Notes: generated by a model from the letters alone, not told the origin. A stretch of 64,000 bases of DNA from Pisaster brevispinus (GCA_023634235.1 JAMKCF010000003.1:20802742-20866741); one strand, 5' to 3'. Shown: positions 1-11,469, counted from the first letter of the stretch. Numbers and translations: made by a program.

Positions 1-1095
1 GTATCTTCCGAGCTCGTATTAACGAGAGTCGACTGTAGTACCTTTTTCATTGCTGCAATCTAAATGATTGTAGTGGAGACACTTGTTGCAAGTTCTCTTT
101 CTTCAGAATGAGTTAGACAGACTCTACAAACTTCTCTTGGACTCTAAAATGTGATAATCCTGCCATGAATAAGCTCGTTAGCAAACTGCAGAATGTGCTA
201 TTGGTGAGCCTTGGTTGTGATTGATGGCAGTGTGACTTTTGACTAAAAGAAGGGTATCCTCTCAGGACTGGCTGAACCCCGTCGGTAATTTGGGTCCCTC
301 TGACACCGGTGGTTGAATGAGCTGAGTTTTGAGTTGATGTAGAGGATGAATCCTCATTTATAACACGAAGCATGACTTTTGATTTTAATTTTTGTCCCCA
401 TGGGGTTCTGACATTAGTTTAGTGGGACTGGGAAGATATCATTATTTGAATTGGAGGAGGGGTTAGTTTAGCTTTAGACATTGGAAATTATTCGCTCTTA
501 GTGGGTAGGTAAAATCTTCACCTCTAGGTGAAAATAAGGTTACAGGTTGTATTGGATTTTTGACAATGGTTACAGGTTGTATTGGATTGATACTCACATG
601 CAAACATGTTAGTTGGGTTTCTGACAATAGTTTAGTGGAGCGTGGAAGAATGTGTAAATATTAGGGAAAAGGAGGGTTTGGTTCAGCTGAAAGACTTGGT
701 AGGTATCATCTGCACCTCTAGGGAGCAGTTCAACAGTGGTTGCTTCCTTGGGTTTCTTACCTACTTGCAAATAGGTTTCATGAGTTTGTGACAATAGTGA
801 AGTGAGATTGGGAGGTTTTTATGTGATTATTTGAGGGAAGAAGGGTAGATTCAACATAGAACTGAATATATAAATATCTTCTTGGTATCATAATCATCTT
901 GGGAGCAGGTTAAGTTTGGAAACTTTTGGTTGTTTTAAAGTGTAGGAGGGAGTAGGTTTGTGTGTAGTTACAAAAGGTTGATTTTCTGTTGGCATTTTCT
1001 TTTCAAGGACTTTAGGGACAATCTTGTAGATAATGTGGCTTTCCTTAATTTTGGTTTTGGTTCCAACAATACTTTTTCAACACTTCAGGGGACAT
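1..1095. repeat. ~2-kb tandem repeat unit, copy 1 (interrupted right part)
   Basis: From about base 43 this sequence matches 10,380-11,469 and 12,390-13,450 almost base for base, for example the stretches that read GTAGTGGAGACACTTGTT and TACAGGTTGTATTGG. It ends at CAGGGGACAT, where the other copies continue directly into CTTTAACTAGC. Here the continuation resumes only at 9321, after the 8.2-kb element. Short minus-strand ORFs of 60-90 codons recur in the copies but are broken differently in each, so I do not call a gene. The unit resembles no family I know. Confidence 0.85.
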
Positions 1096-1128
1096 CTCGG
1101 CCCTGTGTTGGCAAAAGGGTGTATCTAC
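1096..1128 (+). repeat. Left terminal inverted repeat of the 8.2-kb element
   Basis: It pairs with 9286-9320 over about 30 bp, with three mismatches and one 2-bp indel. The conserved core is CTCGGCC, TGTTGG and AAAAGGGTGT. The core GGCAAAAGGGTGTA is also the motif repeated in the subterminal arrays. Confidence 0.8.
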
Positions 1129-1339
1129 AAAATTCACAATTTGAGAAAACTGATTCTAAAATTTAAATTTCTTAATAGTTTTCTATCATAATTCAATCAG
1201 AGATTAAATTTAGAGCATACACATATCAGAGTGTTCTAGATTTATGTACTTAATCTGGATAATTTAGACTTTTAATTTTTTCAGTTTTTATCAATTTAAA
1301 AAAGTTACGGTTTTCTGCCAACAATCAATATGTAATATT

Positions 1340-1525
1340 TATGACATTGTTGTTTGGCAAAATGGTGTTAGTTGAGTTAGTGCACCTTCTTCAATGTTTC
1401 TTTTCAGGCAAAACGATGCATCTTAAGTTAACGTACAACTTTATAAATTTTGTTTTGGCAAAGGGATGTATCTCTATTTACAGGTTTATCTTTCTTCGAA
1501 TTTTCTGGCAGAAGTGTGTATGTCA
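1340..1525 (+). repeat. Left subterminal motif array, ~50-bp spacing
   Basis: Copies of the GGCAAAAGGGTGTA-like motif begin at 1356, 1407, 1457 and 1507, a spacing of 51, 50 and 50 bp. A related copy sits in the TIR at 1111. The motif degenerates (GGCAAAATGGTGT, GGCAAAACGATGCA, GGCAAAGGGATGTA, GGCAGAAGTGTGTA), but its GGCA start and its phase are kept. In many DNA transposons subterminal repeats bind the transposase. That role here is an inference. Confidence 0.6.
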
Positions 1526-1654
1526 AAATACTTTATTGCACTGAACATTCCAAGCTGTTTGATTTGAAAGGATTTTGCAAACAAAAATACAAAAAACAAT
1601 TTCAAACCCGCAGATATTAACATGAACATTTAGTTTATTATTGCATTGGTTTTT

Positions 1655-3015
1655 ACTAAGGACAGTCACATTTCAAAAATAATCCAATAAAGTAAATTAA
1701 AATTTTATAGCAAGGAAAAGTTTAAACTTTAAATACTATTAAAAAACACATTATTTGTTGCACATCCTGCTTTTGTTTTATTGCAAATTAAAAGAACACT
1801 TGTGAGCCATTTTCCCTAACGAAATACTGCATATTCATACATACTTTTGTTTAGGTCTTAAACATATGAGTTACTGTAAAATCGAAAGTGCGTTCATCTG
1901 TTTTTCTTGTTAACCAGATTTTGGAAATTTGAGCCAATGTTTAAATTGTTCTTGAGGTAATTCTGCTAAAGGAAAGTATTAAGCCTTTTGTACACATTTA
2001 TGCCACTGTTAATCAAGCAACTTCCTGAAATGATTTTGAAAATTTTCAAGATATCACTTGTATTAACTTTTTAAAAAAATGTATTCAATGAAAGACAGAG
2101 TTTGATTTTACAATATTAAAATCTTAAAATCTGGTGGCACACTAATAGAGTTAAAATATAAAACTATGGATGGATTTTTTATGAAAGAGTGCAGTAATTA
2201 TTTGTGTTTGTCCATAAGCCCTCGAACCGCTCTTAACAATTTAAATTAAAGTTAATTGTTGAAATTCATCAGAACAACATACTTTAAACTATCAACTTTT
2301 TTAATTGTTTGAACTTGTACAAAATGGATCACCTTGAAAACTTGAAAACAAAAAACAATAACAAAGTGACCAAGAAACAAACGACCACCTTGTTAATTTA
2401 ATAGAATACAAGTACATGTATACGAATTTGAGGTACAATTATACACTTGTTGAAAAAACTAACTATCCTCTCCGATAACAAAGTATTTTTCGGAAACATG
2501 CTACTAAGGACAATCACATTTCAAAAGTAATCTCAAGTAAGTAAAACAAATCTGATAGCAAAGAAAAAGTTTGAACTTTAAATACTATTCAAGAACACAT
2601 TATTTGTTGCACACCCTGCTTTTGTTTTTTTTTGCAAATTAAAAGAACACTTGTGAGCCCTTTTCCCTAACGAAATACTGCATATTCATAAAGATTTTGT
2701 TTAGGTCTTTAACATATGAGTTACTGTAAAATTGAAAGTGCGTTCATCTTTTTTTCCAAGCAACTTCCTGAAATGATTTTGAAAATTTTCATTTTTAAAA
2801 TTCATCAGAACAACACACTTTAAACTATCAGCTTTTTTAACTGTTTGAACTTGTACGAAATGGATCACCTTGAAAATTTGAAAAAACTAACAATGACAAA
2901 GTGACCAACAAACAAACGACCACCTTGTTAATTTAATAGAATACAAGTACATACGAATTTGAGGTAGAATTATAAACTTGTTGGAAAACACTAACTATCC
3001 TCTCCAAAAAACAAA
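1655..3015. repeat. Imperfect direct duplication downstream of the element's gene
   Basis: The block 1655-1905 (ACTAAGGACAGTCACATTTC and onward) recurs at 2501-2750. The block 2228-2480 (TTCATCAGAACAACATAC and onward) recurs at about 2795-3010. The second copy lacks roughly 300 bp from the middle. The duplicated block is AT-rich, has no ORF of note and lies between the subterminal array and the 3' end of the gene. Nothing else is recognisable from 1,540 to 3,230. Confidence 0.75.
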
Positions 3016-3233
3016 TTCTTTTTTCGGAAACACGAACAAGGGCTCTATCATTGTAAATGTAACTTTGATGCAAAAAAGTGTATCAATTAGAATGTTTTAC
3101 TAATAGCAACAATAGCTTTAATGCATGTCATCAATTGTTTGATCATGCTCTTAATGAAAATCTGCATTTTTAGTAGAGAACTTCAGGCTTCAACAGTATG
3201 TAAATACAAGTATTTCTTATTCCTTTGATATTT

Positions 3234-4930
3234 TTACTCATCTACCTCAAGGTCAGCAGCGGCATCATCAACAGAAAGATTCTCGAAGAATAATTTCTTA
3301 TGAGGTGGCATTGTTGTGGTTAACTTAAGCACCTCTTCCTTCTTTGCTGAGCTTATCCCCTTGGGTTGCTCCATACATGGCAAACTAAGCAAACTTTGAC
3401 CATCAGAAAGTTTGGACTCAAGACTGCGAATCTCTGCTTTCTTTAAAAAGCTCACGCGTTGAAAGCTAGCTTCCTCGTGTGAACTTTTGATGTGCATATC
3501 CAGTGACCCACGTCGAAATTCTAGTACTTTGATATCTTTGAGGTTGATGTTTACCTTCTTCGCGCGATTTTCAAAACTGAACATGGACTTATGATCTATC
3601 TTTGCACACCTTATATTTTTGCGACTAGACCCAATGATGTCACAAATATCTGTAAAATCGCAAATTGTAGTGTACGTGTTCATCTTTGTTGCAATGCTGC
3701 CATGGACAGAGTCTGCTGCCATAAATGTGTGACCGGGTTCCAGGTACTTGATGGTTACACTGTTAGTGCCCAATGATGTGTCATTAACAATTCTCGGTAA
3801 TGCTGACAGTAGTGTCCAGTTTTTATTTTGTGAACTGCAGTTGTCAGCATAGATTATAACTTGCTCCTTGTCTCTGTTTTGTTTGATAAACTCGACATAT
3901 GAGCTGCAGATGTTGTAAGCCTTTCTGCCAGCCTCTCCTTCATGCCAAAGCACACAGAGAGCCTGACTATTTTTTCCTGGAGAAGCAAATGTTTCATTAA
4001 AAACAACTACTTTCCTTGAGAAAAAATGGTCTTTGGTTGCCACCTTCGGTATTGTGATAGCCTTTTGCATATCGACCGTTGTTACGATCACCTTTCTATC
4101 CTGCCGCATTCTCTTTGTGTCAAGATCAAGTGCATCTCTTGCCTGTTGAGCATGCCGCCTGTGCTCAAGATACCCATTGCATGCAAAACAATCACATGTG
4201 CAGCACATATGATCATCTTCCCCAGAATGTGCATGGTCATGCTCCAGGCATTTTTTGCACAAATCATTAGATGGCTGCGCAAATGAGATATTCAATGACT
4301 GAAAGACCTTGAAATAGAATGGATAGCTACATACTACTCCTAATTCACCTTGTGCTCTTTGGGAGTCACTGAAGTTGTTGTACATTTTTGTTACTGACAA
4401 TTCAGAGGGTAGATACCTTCTATTTGGTGCATGTTCTCTCTTATAGTGAGATATTTGTGGTCGGTATGATTCTATGTGATTGACAACCGTTTCTTTATAT
4501 TCAACTGAATATTTGTTGTGTGGTTCATGGTGACCTCTTTGATCCCCGATTGTCCCTACTATTACATCCCCATTTTGTTGAATGTTATGCAATGCACTTA
4601 TTACCAACTTGTCACTCTTGTATCCTATGGTGTGCAAGAAGAATATCTTACATACTACTACAGGTCCAAAACACCACACAATGGTAATTGAACGGCGTGA
4701 TCTCTTGGCTGTGTTTGTGACACTGTGTTTCTCCTTCAATTCAACATTGTGAACGATCCAATCTCTTTGTCGATTGTAATTCATACTCCAAAAGTCATTC
4801 CAAATAGCTCTTCTTTCAATCTCCCCTATCTTTTGTTCACACCTTTTGGAACACTTACATGGTGGTAGCATTTGATGTTTGTCCCTGTTTGCCTCTGTCC
4901 TTTCAGCCGATGTTCGGCGGCGCTTTTTTG
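3234..4930 (-). CDS. Exon 5: DUF7869-type RNase H-like catalytic region
   Basis: This terminal exon holds the conserved part of the element's gene. It has an N-terminal CKCSKRC motif followed by an ERRAIWNDFW helix. A middle Cys/His cluster (DLCKKC, HDHAH, CCTCDCFAC) probably binds zinc. Two beta-strand Asp motifs follow (VTTVDMQ and VIIYADNCSSQNKNW), then PGHTFMAADSVHG. In RNase H-fold nucleases such spaced acids co-ordinate metal. The assignment of Asp798, Asp874 and Asp918 as the triad is an inference. The tail is Lys/Glu-rich and ends in EVDE. No frameshift or stop breaks these 565 codons, which argues for recent function. Confidence 0.75.
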
Positions 4931-7900
4931 CTGTTAAAAGGATACAAGGTTTCACATTACTAAAAAATTGAAACAAATAATTTATCGCATAAAATCATGT
5001 GCAGATATAGGTGCACCTAAATTCTGTTCGGATGAAGTCAATGTATTTTACATTTATAAAATAGTTTCGCTTTTGGTTGCAAGACGAATAATAAAGAATA
5101 GCAGAATGTGCAGATACTGATGTTTACAGAAACGCAAGATGCAATGAAGTTCTCTTTAGCTGTACAACAACCATCTTAACCCTAAAAAATAGAAGATTAC
5201 TAAAAAACAGGATCAATCGTTTCAAACCTTGTCTAGCTTCTGCATGTTGGTCCCCATCAGAGTCAGGTTGGCCCCTATCAGTGTGAGGTTGGTCCCCATC
5301 AGAGTCAGGTTGGTCCCTATCAGAGTCAGGTTGGTCCCCATCAGAGTCAGGTTGGCCCCTATCAGTGTGAGGTTGGTCCCCATCAGAGTCAGGTTGGTCC
5401 CTGTCAGAGTCAGGTTGGTCCCCATCAGAGTCAGGTTGGTCCCTATCAGAGTCAGGTTGGTCCCGATCAGAGTCAGTTTGGTCCCTCTCAGATTTGTCTT
5501 GACCAGGTTGTTCATCAACAATTTGAGAATGTTCAGATTTGCCCCTATTAGCTTCTGTTGGACAGGGCTGGGTCCCTACTGTTTCTGCATAAAATATGGA
5601 CAAGAAAACTTAAGGATGACACAATCTGCATCAACTTGCACGTAACAACTACCATTCTTCACCCAAGAGTGACAATGGTTTAAGAGAATGCACATAGTAA
5701 AAAAAAACACTTGTGTTTATGGTGAGCCTGCAACATGTGGTTAAAATAACAAATTGTGACCACTAATTTATTCATCTCATAATATGTAATGAACTAAATA
5801 GTGCACAAAATGTATGAAGAATAATCCTTGTGAAAGGCTTTTAAATCATTAAATACAAATAATACAAGAGTAACTTTAGGAACAAACCTTCAACAATGCC
5901 AATACTCATGCAGGTAAGTAGAAGGTCATTAACTGCTGATCCAATCGTCTGGCTTATCTGAATTTCCTCTGTAAAAATAAATAAATAAATAGGTAAATTA
6001 AGAAGCAAAAATTATGCACACCAACTATATTTTTGATTTCTTGAAGGACACTTTTAATACCAAACAACAGCTGGCAGGATGTATGTAAAGTACTGTGTAA
6101 ACCGATACAATGAAAATACACCATGTAAAAAGCAAAACAACAAAGTTAAGACATTTCCAAGTTGCCCGTCACATGTAACTTTCTCAAATCGTGTTTGACT
6201 CTGTTCAGTAATACTCTTTGTACAGTCACCTTTAACAACGGCGTGTTGTGTTTGCAAATGTTAGATCATAGTAATGCTATTGTATGCACAAATAGCACAC
6301 ACAGAGACCTGTTTGCTGGGTTCACCCTGCTAAACACTGTCTATATTTTGACTTTTTAAAACTGACAATCTATATTTTCATCAACTTTAGTTATACTAGC
6401 TTTAGAAATACTGTCAAAACATAAACACTATCTTACCGAAAATTGCATTGGTCTCATCAGGCAAGCTTTCCATTTCAACATCACTGTAAGAAGGGTCTGC
6501 TGCTTGCATTATATCAGTGTTAAAACCAGGAGGCAAGGTTGCAGCTCTGTCATCTAGATCAGTTAAGACATTAGTTGAGGAGGTCACAGGAGGCAAGATT
6601 GCAGCTCTGTCATCTTCATTAGTTAAGACATTAGTTGAGGTCTCAGGAGGCAAGGTTGCAGCTCTGTCATCTTCAATAGTTAAGACATTAGTTGAGGTGT
6701 CAGGAGGCAAGATTACAGCTCTGTCATCTTCATCAGTTAAGACATTAGTTGAGGTCTCAGGAGGCAAGGTTGCAGCTTTGTCATCTTCATTAGTTAAGAC
6801 ATTAGTTGAGGTCTCAGGAGGCAAGGTTGCAGCTGTGTCATCTTCATCAGTTAAGACATTAGTTGAGGTGTCAGGAGGCAAGATTACAGCTCTGTCATCT
6901 TCAACAGTTAAGACATTAGTTGAGGTCTCAGGAGGCAAGGTTGCAGCTCTGTCATCTTCATCGGTTAAGACATTAGTTGAGGTGTCAGGAGGCAAGATTG
7001 AAGCTCTGTCATCTTCAACAGTTAAGACATTAGTTGAGGTCTCAGGAGGCAAGGTTGCAGCTCTGTCATCTTCATCAGTTAAGACATTAGTTGAGGTTTT
7101 AGGAGGCAAGGTTGCAGCTCTGTCATCTTCATTAGTTAAGACATTAGTTGAGGTCTCAGGAGGCAAGGTTGCAGCTCTGTCATCTTCAACACTTGAGATA
7201 TTAGTTGCGGAGGTCTCAGGAGGCAAGATTTTGTCTTTGTCATTTTCATCAGTTGAAGCATTAGAAGGGAAGATCTGAGATGAGGTGTTAGTTCTGTCAT
7301 ATCCATCAGCTGTTTCACTTCTTGAGGACTTTTTATGAAGTATGGCTTTTGCTCTATCATGTTCACCAGATGTTGGCACGGTGGATTTATGAGGAAACAA
7401 TGCTCTTTTAGTGCACGATGCTTTAGAATAAACTCTAGTCGAGTCTTCTACTGAAGGTTCTCTTTGGACACGTGTTGCTGAAGGGAAGAACGACAGTTTT
7501 ATTTATTATCTTGTTTTTATATGTAATTAACAAACAATACATTGTTCAATTACCTACACTCCATAATAAAATTAGGAAATGGACATATAATTGTAAAAGT
7601 TGGATGTTAGATTATATCCCAATATTATGCCTGGTATTGAATGCAAAAGCATGTGTACTCAGGCATTCAAATTTTTTTAAAACATTAGCAGCATCAGGAT
7701 GAATGACAAATTGAAAACAAACAATTGTATTTCTTGTCACAGTCATTCTTTTATTGTTGTCAAATTTGATGGCGGAAAAATTGCCATCCTACATGTAAAT
7801 CCTATGCTTGCTCGTTGAATATGGACAAAAATACAGCAGTTCTGTTTCCTTTTTGCAACCTGGCATTCAGCCTCATCCTATGCTTTTTCACAGGTCGGGC

Positions 7901-8455
7901 ATTATGACTAACAATCCAACCTCATTTAGGCTAGTTTGTAGTTTTATTCTCACAGTATTTTTTATTGAATGTAGAATGTTAACACAAACATGTAGGCCTA
8001 CTACAATAAAACCACATACCGAAAAACAACCCAAAGTTTACTTTAAAGTAATCAACCGCGCATTAATCTTGTGGAACTTAGGCCTACACATGTTGCAATA
8101 CATCATTACATAGCAGTTAAAAAGCGTTAATAATTTTTCAGCCCAATTGTTTCCTTAAATTCAAAAAATTATCACCAACATCAGCCTTGATGAATGTCTC
8201 TTCAAATGTGTAACTGTATACTCTAAGCCACCAGTAATTAACCAAAGCCACCATCATTACTAGTATTGGTAGACCTACATTACTCCTATGAGTGTAACAA
8301 CCTCATAGTTCTACTCTAGGTCTTAGGAGTACGGTAGACCTACAAAACTATACATTTATGCCAAGTTAAAAAAACACAACACCAACATTTTATTACTTAC
8401 CCTTACGATTTTTAAGTGCTAGTTTTACCATGATAAGCCCTCGACCAGTTGCCAT
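3234..8455 (-). CDS. Five-exon DUF7869-type protein, putative transposase, 1076 aa
   Basis: The exons are 8455-8401, 7477-6437, 5968-5888, 5584-5228 and 4930-3234. Donors are GTAAGT, GTAAGA, GTTTGT and GTTTGA. Acceptors end in TTCAG, TACAG, TGCAG and AACAG. All four introns are phase 1. The spliced frame is 3231 nt with no internal stop, from ATG (8455) to TAA (3234). Residues about 1-18 are short and basic. Exon 2 encodes a 19-residue acidic repeat and exon 4 a 7-residue acidic repeat, both likely disordered. Exon 5 (residues 512-1076) opens with a CxCxxxC motif (536-542). It then has a Cys-rich cluster (736-762, CKKC and CCTCDCFAC) and an RNase H-like core with TVDMQK (Asp798), YADNCSSQNKN (Asp874) and EPGHTFMAADSVHG (His912, Asp918). 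This pattern is typical of DUF7869-containing proteins of invertebrates. The first exon-5 residues seen in an unspliced ORF (4976-4931) are intronic. A variant poly(A) signal, ATTAAA, lies at 3122-3117. The transposase role is inferred from position inside the element. Domestication is the alternative. Confidence 0.75.
5246..5490 (-). repeat. 21-bp coding minisatellite in exon 4
   Basis: About a dozen 21-bp units (plus-strand core GGTTGGTCCCCATCAGAGTCA) encode a DSDRDQP-type heptad, with higher-order variants DSDGDQP and HTDRGQP recurring in the same order. The period is a multiple of three, so copy-number change keeps the frame. The encoded peptide is strongly acidic. Confidence 0.9.
6525..7265 (-). 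repeat. 57-bp coding minisatellite in exon 2
   Basis: About 13 tandem units of 57 bp encode a 19-residue repeat of the form EDDRAATLPPETSTNVLT with a variable first residue (D, N, V or I). Alternating subtypes (AATLPPET and AVILPPDT) suggest expansion as dimers. One unit carries an extra Ser codon. All changes keep the frame. Confidence 0.9.
7480..8400. other. Intron 1 of the element's gene
   Basis: An AT-rich 923-bp intron (8400-7478) lies between the ATG exon and the repeat-coding exon. No recognisable feature or convincing ORF was seen in it. Confidence 0.5.
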
Positions 8456-8720
8456 GATGCAGTGTTAACCATGCCCTTACCGTGCGTATGTCACACACTT
8501 GCACTGACATAATGACATGTACTGTACATACATGATGTACACCAATGCTGGTCGTAACTAGGGGGAAGCGCCCTCTTTTGCTGACAATATTTTGGGTAGT
8601 ATGGGGTAACTGGGAGTTATAATGTACACAATCTATTACATAAAGAAAACATTTCAAGGGAAAATGGTGTATGTTTAAAATATAACAACTGTGACATGTT
8701 TAAACAGTTAAGGCTATGTA

Positions 8721-9060
8721 CGCCAAAAAGATGTATCTGGAGATAGAACTGGAAATAGCTCAATAAAATGAGAGAAGATGTACTGAAATATTAGGTAAAA
8801 AGGCGTACAATAAAGATAGCTCTTTGAACGCATTCAATACAGAGGTATTTCTTTCTGGCAAAAGGGTGTAAATAGATTTACAACTTTTTGAAATTTAATG
8901 GGAGACAGTTTGGCGACATTAATTTTTGGCAAATGAACGCAAATAGTACATACCCCTTTTCAAAAAAGAATTTGGTTTTGCACTAGATGTTAGCCATTAT
9001 GGTCTTTCATGAGATCAAAAGAAGAAAATATTGACGTTAATTTAATGGCAAATATATGTA
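8721..9060 (+). repeat. Right subterminal motif array, ~72-bp spacing
   Basis: Motif copies start at about 8721 (GCCAAAAAGATGTATCT), 8794 (GGTAAAAAGGCGTA), 8867 (GGCAAAAGGGTGTAAATAG) and 8938 (GGCAAATGAACGCAAATAG), with a further copy at 9047 (GGCAAATATATGTAAATAG). The first four are 71-73 bp apart. Inverted copies appear near 8960 and 9120. The region lies upstream of the gene's first exon, so it may also overlap its promoter. Confidence 0.55.
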
Positions 9061-9285
9061 AATAGTAGATAGAATGTTTTGGCTCAGATCACGTGAAACT
9101 AAACAAGGTGCATCTAGAACATACGCCTTTGTGCCACACTGACTAGTCTACTACTTGGCAAACTTGCCAAAGATAGCACATGTTATCTCCTAAACGGTAA
9201 CTTGTTTTGAAATGAAACATAAAAAATTGGATAGAGCGCCCTCAAATTTGTCTGAGAGCCAAAAACCTAAAAAATGTTCTATATA

Positions 9286-9320
9286 TGAGATACACACCCT
9301 TTTACCAACAGACGGCCGAG
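9286..9320 (-). repeat. Right terminal inverted repeat of the 8.2-kb element
   Basis: On the plus strand it reads TACACACCCTTTTACCAAC followed by AGACGGCCGAG, the inverse of the left terminus at 1096-1128. The next base, 9321, resumes the tandem-repeat sequence CTTTAACTAGC. Confidence 0.8.
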
Positions 9321-11469
9321 CTTTAACTAGCTTTTTTTAGAACAGCTTACCATAAAGTAGGTCTAGTTAGGGTACATGTAGCAAATTTTTAAAAACCTAG
9401 GTAGGCCTAGTTATATTTTTTGCTGTCAGAACACTTCAAGAATTGGACTCAAATTGCAAGAAATTATTACTAGACCACAAGCCAGAACACATAAAAAGAT
9501 CAAAACTTTTTGTTTCTTTCTAAATTTTTGTGGAATTGATTTTTGATATTTGGATAAGTGCTAAAATCACTTGATCAGTCCCTTTTTGCTTGCGGGTTAC
9601 TGATCTAGTGCTAAATAACTGGTAAGTGGTCGGTGGGTAATTTGAGCCCAGCTGTTGCTTTTGTGAAGCATTTCATTCGCGGCATAGTGTCCGCCATTAG
9701 TGGACTCAACCTGCTCACGCCTTGGCAGTGTCTTAGAGGCACATTTATCAACCAGGAACAGTTTGTACCTGAGGTGATGACTTCTTGGTCACAAGTCAAC
9801 TGTCATCAATTGCAAGCAGGGCACACTGGTAGCTAAATTTTGCAGTTTGTTTATATGCATTACATCACGAATTGTTTCTTTGAAGCATTAATTTATCCAG
9901 AATTCCATAAGGTCTGTTCACAGAAAAAAGAGAGCTGGATCAATTGTTTTCACCACAATCAATTAATTGATTCGTCTATCTTGTACATTGTGGATATTAA
10001 ATGTGCTAACATTTGCTATGCTAGTCTCTTCATCATTGTGTGTCTTAAGCTTCTTACTCAAAAAGTCAACAATCTCCAGGTATATTTCACTTATGATTTC
10101 AGAGGTTCCTTATTACAAAGAAAGTCAAAGTATCAGTTCTTTCATTTCACAATGTTGTGCTTTTCATTTTTCTTTTTATCATCATTATAAAAAATACTAA
10201 GAATAAAACTCCTAAGTTGAAAGAAAATATTGCATTAAGAAAGCTAATGAATCACTTTTTAAAATCTTTTAAATGAAGCCAGATAGCAAGAAAGTGGAGC
10301 TGGAACTATCCCAGGGAGTGGTCACCCCTGCTCATGACGATGCATAAAGAAATCAACAACTAGCAGCCTTTTCATCTGCTGCAATGTACTGAAGATGTGA
10401 TCATCGGGATGATTGTAGTGGAGACACTTGTTACAAGTTCTCTTTCTTCAGGATGAGTTGGACAGACTCTACTAACTTCTCTTTGACTCTAAATGTGATA
10501 ATCCTGCCATGAATAAGCTGGTTAGCAAACTGCGGAATGTGCTATTGGTAAGCCTTGGTTGTGATTGATGGCAGTGTGACTTTTGACTAAAAGAAGAGTA
10601 TCCTCTCAGGACTGGCTGAACCCCGTTGGTAATTTGGGTCTCTCTGACACCGGGGGTTGGATGAGCTGAGTTTTGAGTTGATGTAGAGGATGAGTCCTCA
10701 TTTATAATACGAAATATGACTTTAGATTTTTCATTTTTTTTTCCCCTTGTTGTTCTGACATTATTTTAGTGGGACTGGGAAGTTATCATTATTTGAATAG
10801 GAGGAGGGGTTAGTTTAGCTTTAGACATTGGAAATGGTTTGCTCTTAGTGGGGAGGTAAAATCTTCACCTCTATGTGAAAATAAGGTTACAGGTTGTATT
10901 GGATTTTTGACAATGGTTTCAGGTTGTGATGGATTGATACTCACATGCAAACATGTTTGTGGAGTTTCTGACAATAGTTTAGTGGAGCTTGGAAGTAATG
11001 TGTCATTAATAGAGAGAAGGATGGGTTGGTTCAGCTTAAGGACAGTGAAAATAGGTTTCACTTACTTGGTATGTATCAGCTGCACCATTAGGGAGCAGTT
11101 CAACAGTGGTTGCTTTCCTTGGTTTCTTACTTTTAATACTTGCAAAAAGGTTTCATGAGTTTGTGATAATATTTTAGTAAGATTGGGAGGTTTCGTGTGA
11201 TTGTTTGACGAAAGAAGGGGTAGATTTAACGAAGAACTGAATAAATAAATATTTTCTTGGTATCATAATCATCTTGGGAGCAGGTTTAGTTTGGAAACTT
11301 TTGGTTGTTTTAAAGTTTAGGAGGGAGTAGGTTTGTGTGTAGTTACAAAAGCTTGTTTTTTGTAGGCATTTTCTTTTAAAGGACTTTAGGGACAATCTTG
11401 TAGATAATGTGGCTTTCCTTAATTTTGGTTTTGGTTTCAACAACACCTTTTCAACACTTCAGGGGATAT
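9321..11469. repeat. ~2-kb tandem repeat unit, copy 2 (2149 bp)
   Basis: The unit starts at CTTTAACTAGC and ends at CAGGGGATAT. It matches copy 3 (11,470-13,450) throughout, except for about 170 extra bases near 9,990-10,190. A minus-strand ORF of about 62 codons (9611-9799) is conserved in all copies, but adjacent frames differ in their stops. No domain is recognised. Confidence 0.85.

Larger units (their letters stand above)
1096..9320 (-). mobile_element. 8.2-kb TIR DNA transposon carrying a five-exon DUF7869-type gene
   Basis: The ends are imperfect inverted repeats. The left end reads CTCGGCCCTGTGTTGG then CAAAAGGGTGT, and the reverse complement of the right end reads CTCGGCCGTCTGTTGG then TAAAAGGGTGT. 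Removing 1096-9320 joins CAGGGGACAT to CTTTAACTAGC. That is the uninterrupted sequence seen at 11,460-11,480 and 13,441-13,461, apart from one C/T difference. No target duplication is needed, although a 2-bp CT duplication cannot be excluded. Arrays of a GGCAAAAGGGTGTA-like motif lie just inside both ends. The single large gene runs on the minus strand from 8455 to 3234. The boundaries and the empty sites are read from the sequence. That the encoded protein is the transposase is an inference. The TIR sequence does not match a superfamily I can name with confidence. Confidence 0.8.

Noticed and set aside
5229..5645. Plus-strand and second minus-frame ORFs over the 21-bp repeat
   Set aside because: Shadows of the exon 4 minisatellite. 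Only the frame that joins in phase through both splice sites is supported.
6517..7278. 253-codon plus-strand ORF over the 57-bp repeat
   Set aside because: It is the antisense shadow of the minisatellite in exon 2. Any frame of a period divisible by three can stay open.
9611..9799. Minus-strand ORF of 62 codons conserved in the ~2-kb units
   Set aside because: Conservation follows from recent duplication. Neighbouring frames are equally similar and no domain is seen.
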